Shown: piece after piece, positions 22,285-24,374 of the stretch
How positions within the stretch are numbered: position 1 is the stretch's first letter
How the letters are laid out: every line of letters starts with the position of its first letter
NCBI GenBank assembly: GCA_030642635.1
Contig: DAOWNK010000011.1
Coordinates: 1-24,374 of the forward strand
Source: Pirellulales bacterium
GTDB lineage: Bacteria > Planctomycetota > Planctomycetia > Pirellulales > Thermoguttaceae
Reading direction: 5' to 3'
Length of the DNA stretch: 24,374 nucleotides
The notes under the pieces: generated by a model
The model's input: only the letters and a program-made list of their open reading frames with translations
Told to the model about the DNA's origin: nothing
Databases searched by the model: none
Translations under genes and position numbers: made by a program

Positions 22285-22513
22285 GTTCTGAGATAAACTC
22301 CTTTATGCGGCGATGCCATTGCTCTTTGCGCCGCCGGTGATATTCCAGTTGTGCGGTACGCCGACCACCGAACATTGACAACGTTTCCGCCGCTGCCAGC
22401 GCATCCGCCACAGCAAGCAATCGTTCAGAGGATGTTAACCCGTGTATGGCTTCCAGGTGCTGTTGTAGCTGCTCAGCTTCCGAAGGAAACGATATCGGCA
22501 ATTTGACGGACAT
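22259..22513 (-). CDS. Small protein of unknown function coupled to the nucleotidyltransferase
   Basis: The 84-residue protein starts at ATG 22511-22513, and its TGA (22259-22261) lies 26 bases inside the next gene. I do not recognise the family. It looks all-helical: an N-terminal amphipathic part (SEAEQLQQHLEAIHGL), an Ala-rich helix (ADALAAAETL) and a strongly basic C-terminal helix (RRRKEQWHRRIKEF). The RKEQWH element formally fits an Rx4H pattern as in HEPN RNases, but the protein is shorter than known HEPN domains, so this is only a lead. It follows the terpene cyclase gene by 26 bases. Confidence 0.7.
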   Translation of the reverse strand: MSVKLPISFPSEAEQLQQHLEAIHGLTSSERLLAVADALAAAETLSMFGGRRTAQLEYHRRRKEQWHRRIKEFISEHVATSNVK

Positions 22514-22539
22514 TATATTACGCCACCATACGGTTTGTG

Positions 22540-24306
22540 CTAAACGGTCAATCGTCGCACCGCTTGTCCGAGTGCGGCGACGGTGAACGTCAGCGGATAC
22601 AGGTCTTCATAATACCACAGTTTGGCGAAGTATAAACCGATTGGCACGGCCTCTCGGTGTCTGCCCGATTCGACCGCCTCGATCAACCGCCCGAGTCCGT
22701 CCTCAACGGCTGCCTGTATAGAGGGGTTTTCGCAATTCGCCAACAGGGCGTCAACCGCAACGGCCGTCTCTTCGATGCCGGGGTGGTCCACATCGTTACC
22801 GCCCCAACCACCATCAGGACGACTTGTGATAAGATACTGCAAGCCGCGCTGTGCCGGCTCGTCTGCGATCCGATCGAAATCGCGATAGGCCGTCAGCACT
22901 CGGGCGGTGCCATAGACTGTGTTCTCATCGGCGGTGTGGTGTTGATTGCCGAACCACAGCGGCGTCCAGCTTCCGTCGTCTCGCTGCTGCCGGGCAAGGT
23001 AATCGAACCCACGGCGAATTGCCCTGGCCACTCGGCCCTCGTCTGAAAGTTCCCGCCACGCACCTATCGCCTGGAGTGCATGGGCGGTCAGGTCGGTCCC
23101 GCTGCGGTCCAGCGGCATGGCGCCACAGCCTCGACAAAATGTCGGCCAGCCGCCGTCGGCGTTTTGCAGATCGAGCAGCCACTTCAATCCATCGGCGGCG
23201 GCCGCTTGAATCCGTTGTCGGGCATCCATCGACCCGGAACGGAACAACGCCGTCAAGGCCAGCAGCGCGCCGGCCGTATCGTCTACATCCGGCACGGCGC
23301 CGCTTAAATCGCTCCGGGGCCAACCGCCGGGTGCGGCACGTATAAACGGATGTGGCTGGTGGCATTGGCAAGAGAGCAGCCAGTCGAGGCAGCCGAGCAC
23401 GCCGACGTTTCCGGTTGCGGCGGCCAGTGCGTTGATCGCACCGGCTGTGTTCCGTGTGGCCAGGTTTACCTCGATCGGCCAAGAGCCGTCCTCGCGGATC
23501 GAGCCGAGCAGGAATTTTACACCGCTTCGGACCACCGGGTGATCGGCCCTGCCGGCGCCGGCCAGACTCATCACGACGAAGCTGGTCGGCGGCACGGCTT
23601 CCAGGAACCCGCCGCCGGGGTGCTGCATCCGCTCTAATATCTTCAGACTCCTTCCAACGCAAAGCCGGCGAGTCAGCCACGTGATAGGGCATCGCGGAGT
23701 GCGGTGAAAGAACCGGGCCTGGCCGACCGCAACCAACGCCGGCGCCGCGTAAGGGGCAACCGGCAACCGCAGTAAACGAAGCACGACGTACGGCAGGCAC
23801 GCCAACTCGAAGGGCAGGGGGGGCACCTCACGCCACGGAATAAGCCCAGCCATGGCACAGGTGGACAAAATCGGCACGGCGAACGTCCGGTCGCTGCCGT
23901 AACGTTGCTTCAGGCCGTTCATACCGCCTTCGGTGTCGATGTAATCGTCTGCCCGGGCGAGCAGTTCCGGGTGGTGATCGGTGATTTCCACCAGATGGAA
24001 CGCCGCCCGGGCGAGCATGGCGGCGGCAATGTTCGAGCGACTCTTGTCCGTATCGCCCCAACCGCCGTCGGAGTTCTGGCGCCGGGCAAGATATTCCACA
24101 CCACGCGCAACAAGTTGTCGGCACGCATTGCGCCTAGCCCCATCGGTGGTGTGCCATGCGACCGTCGCCAACGCCCCAACGGCGGTTGCTGTGGACAGTG
24201 CCGAGCTGGACAACCTGCCTACCCAATGGCCATTGCCGGTACGCTCGGCCAGCAGGTCGCGCCGGGCGGTTTGGTAAGCGGCGGTTAGTCGTGCGAGGTT
24301 GATCAT
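22540..24306 (-). CDS. Squalene-hopene-cyclase-like terpene cyclase
   Basis: The 588-residue protein has the alpha-barrel repeat pattern of class II triterpene cyclases. QW-type motifs are visible at about 77-85 (QNSDGGWGD), 381-389 (QNADGGWPTF), 441-447 (QRDDGSW) and 496-502 (RPDGGWGG). The DxDD acid that protonates the substrate is D340-V341-D342-D343 in VPDVDDTAGALLAL. ENTVYGTARVLTAYRDF matches the later active-site wall region. The length is below the usual 630-720 residues and hydrophobic segments near 165-190 could dip into the membrane. Hopanoid or related triterpene synthesis is the likely role, but the exact product is uncertain. The ATG has no SD; a heptamer repeat begins 2 bases upstream of it. 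Confidence 0.85.
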   Translation of the reverse strand: MINLARLTAAYQTARRDLLAERTGNGHWVGRLSSSALSTATAVGALATVAWHTTDGARRNACRQLVARGVEYLARRQNSDGGWGDTDKSRSNIAAAMLARAAFHLVEITDHHPELLARADDYIDTEGGMNGLKQRYGSDRTFAVPILSTCAMAGLIPWREVPPLPFELACLPYVVLRLLRLPVAPYAAPALVAVGQARFFHRTPRCPITWLTRRLCVGRSLKILERMQHPGGGFLEAVPPTSFVVMSLAGAGRADHPVVRSGVKFLLGSIREDGSWPIEVNLATRNTAGAINALAAATGNVGVLGCLDWLLSCQCHQPHPFIRAAPGGWPRSDLSGAVPDVDDTAGALLALTALFRSGSMDARQRIQAAAADGLKWLLDLQNADGGWPTFCRGCGAMPLDRSGTDLTAHALQAIGAWRELSDEGRVARAIRRGFDYLARQQRDDGSWTPLWFGNQHHTADENTVYGTARVLTAYRDFDRIADEPAQRGLQYLITSRPDGGWGGNDVDHPGIEETAVAVDALLANCENPSIQAAVEDGLGRLIEAVESGRHREAVPIGLYFAKLWYYEDLYPLTFTVAALGQAVRRLTV

Positions 24307-24308
24307 TG

Positions 24309-24374
24309 GTAGTGGGCAGTGGGTAGTGGGCAGTGGGTAGTGGGCAGTGGGTAGTGGGCAGTGGGTAGTGGGCA
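24309..24374. repeat. GTGGGYA heptamer tandem repeat at the right edge
   Basis: The 14-base unit GTAGTGGGCAGTGG is repeated 4.7 times to the end of the window; it is two 7-base units (GTGGGCA and GTGGGTA). GGG recurs every 7 bases, fitting a G-quadruplex on the plus strand. It occupies the 5' flank of the cyclase gene, so the promoter must be beyond the window or within the repeat. Confidence 0.92.

Noticed and set aside
16702..24374. G-rich repeats as telomere sequence
   Set aside because: They are internal, have several different units and stand beside ordinary genes. The GTGGGYA tract stops only because the window ends.

Overview
The window looks like chromosomal DNA from a member of the Planctomycetota, plausibly the Pirellulales. 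No marker gene settles the lineage. The inference rests on protein architecture: a large LEPR-XLL surface protein with SdrD-type B repeats, a PQQ-type propeller protein with a methyltransferase domain inside it, Gfo/Idh/MocA oxidoreductase and sugar isomerase genes, a small FHA/coiled-coil membrane protein, and many interspersed palindromic repeats. There are no rRNA or tRNA genes, CRISPR arrays, phage genes or transposase genes.

Layout. 1-2886 (+): the 3' end of a NUDIX-like phosphoesterase gene, a secreted SH3b protein and citrate synthase (gltA). 3003-7908 (+): a WD40 propeller protein, possibly preceded by a coupled 18-codon leader ORF, then the 1239-residue LEPR-XLL/SdrD-B/VCBS-like surface protein. 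8020-13184 (-): the PQQ-propeller/methyltransferase chimera, an HtrA-type serine protease with one PDZ domain, and a DksA/TraR zinc-finger protein. 13185-14034: about 850 bases without a gene, packed with inverted and tandem repeats. 14035-15531 (+): FHA protein. 15608-16621 (-): sugar phosphate isomerase/epimerase-like TIM barrel. It is divergent from 16977-19576 (+), where a class III aminotransferase and a Gfo/Idh/MocA oxidoreductase overlap by 4 bases. 19631-21555: queuosine genes, queF (-) divergent from queC and queE (+). 21694-24306 (-): a squalene-hopene-cyclase-like terpene cyclase, an unknown 84-residue protein and a nucleotidyltransferase, likely one operon.

Working together. queC, queE and queF cover conversion of 6-carboxytetrahydropterin to CDG, then preQ0, then preQ1. 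queD is not in the window. The isomerase, aminotransferase and oxidoreductase could form a module that oxidises and aminates a sugar or cyclitol, but the substrate cannot be read from sequence.

The most distinctive feature is the repeat landscape. At least eight families of short palindromes occur, most as inverted pairs with stems conserved through paired base changes. One family fills both gaps between convergent genes. Another occurs five times in 2 kb around the que genes, including inside queE and at the 3' end of queC. A third is inserted in frame inside the PQQ/methyltransferase gene. Separately, four kinds of purine-rich or G-rich tandem repeat all have a 7-base unit, and some abut start codons where no Shine-Dalgarno sequence is visible. 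A structured leader with a near-consensus promoter and a terminator-like end precedes the aminotransferase gene.
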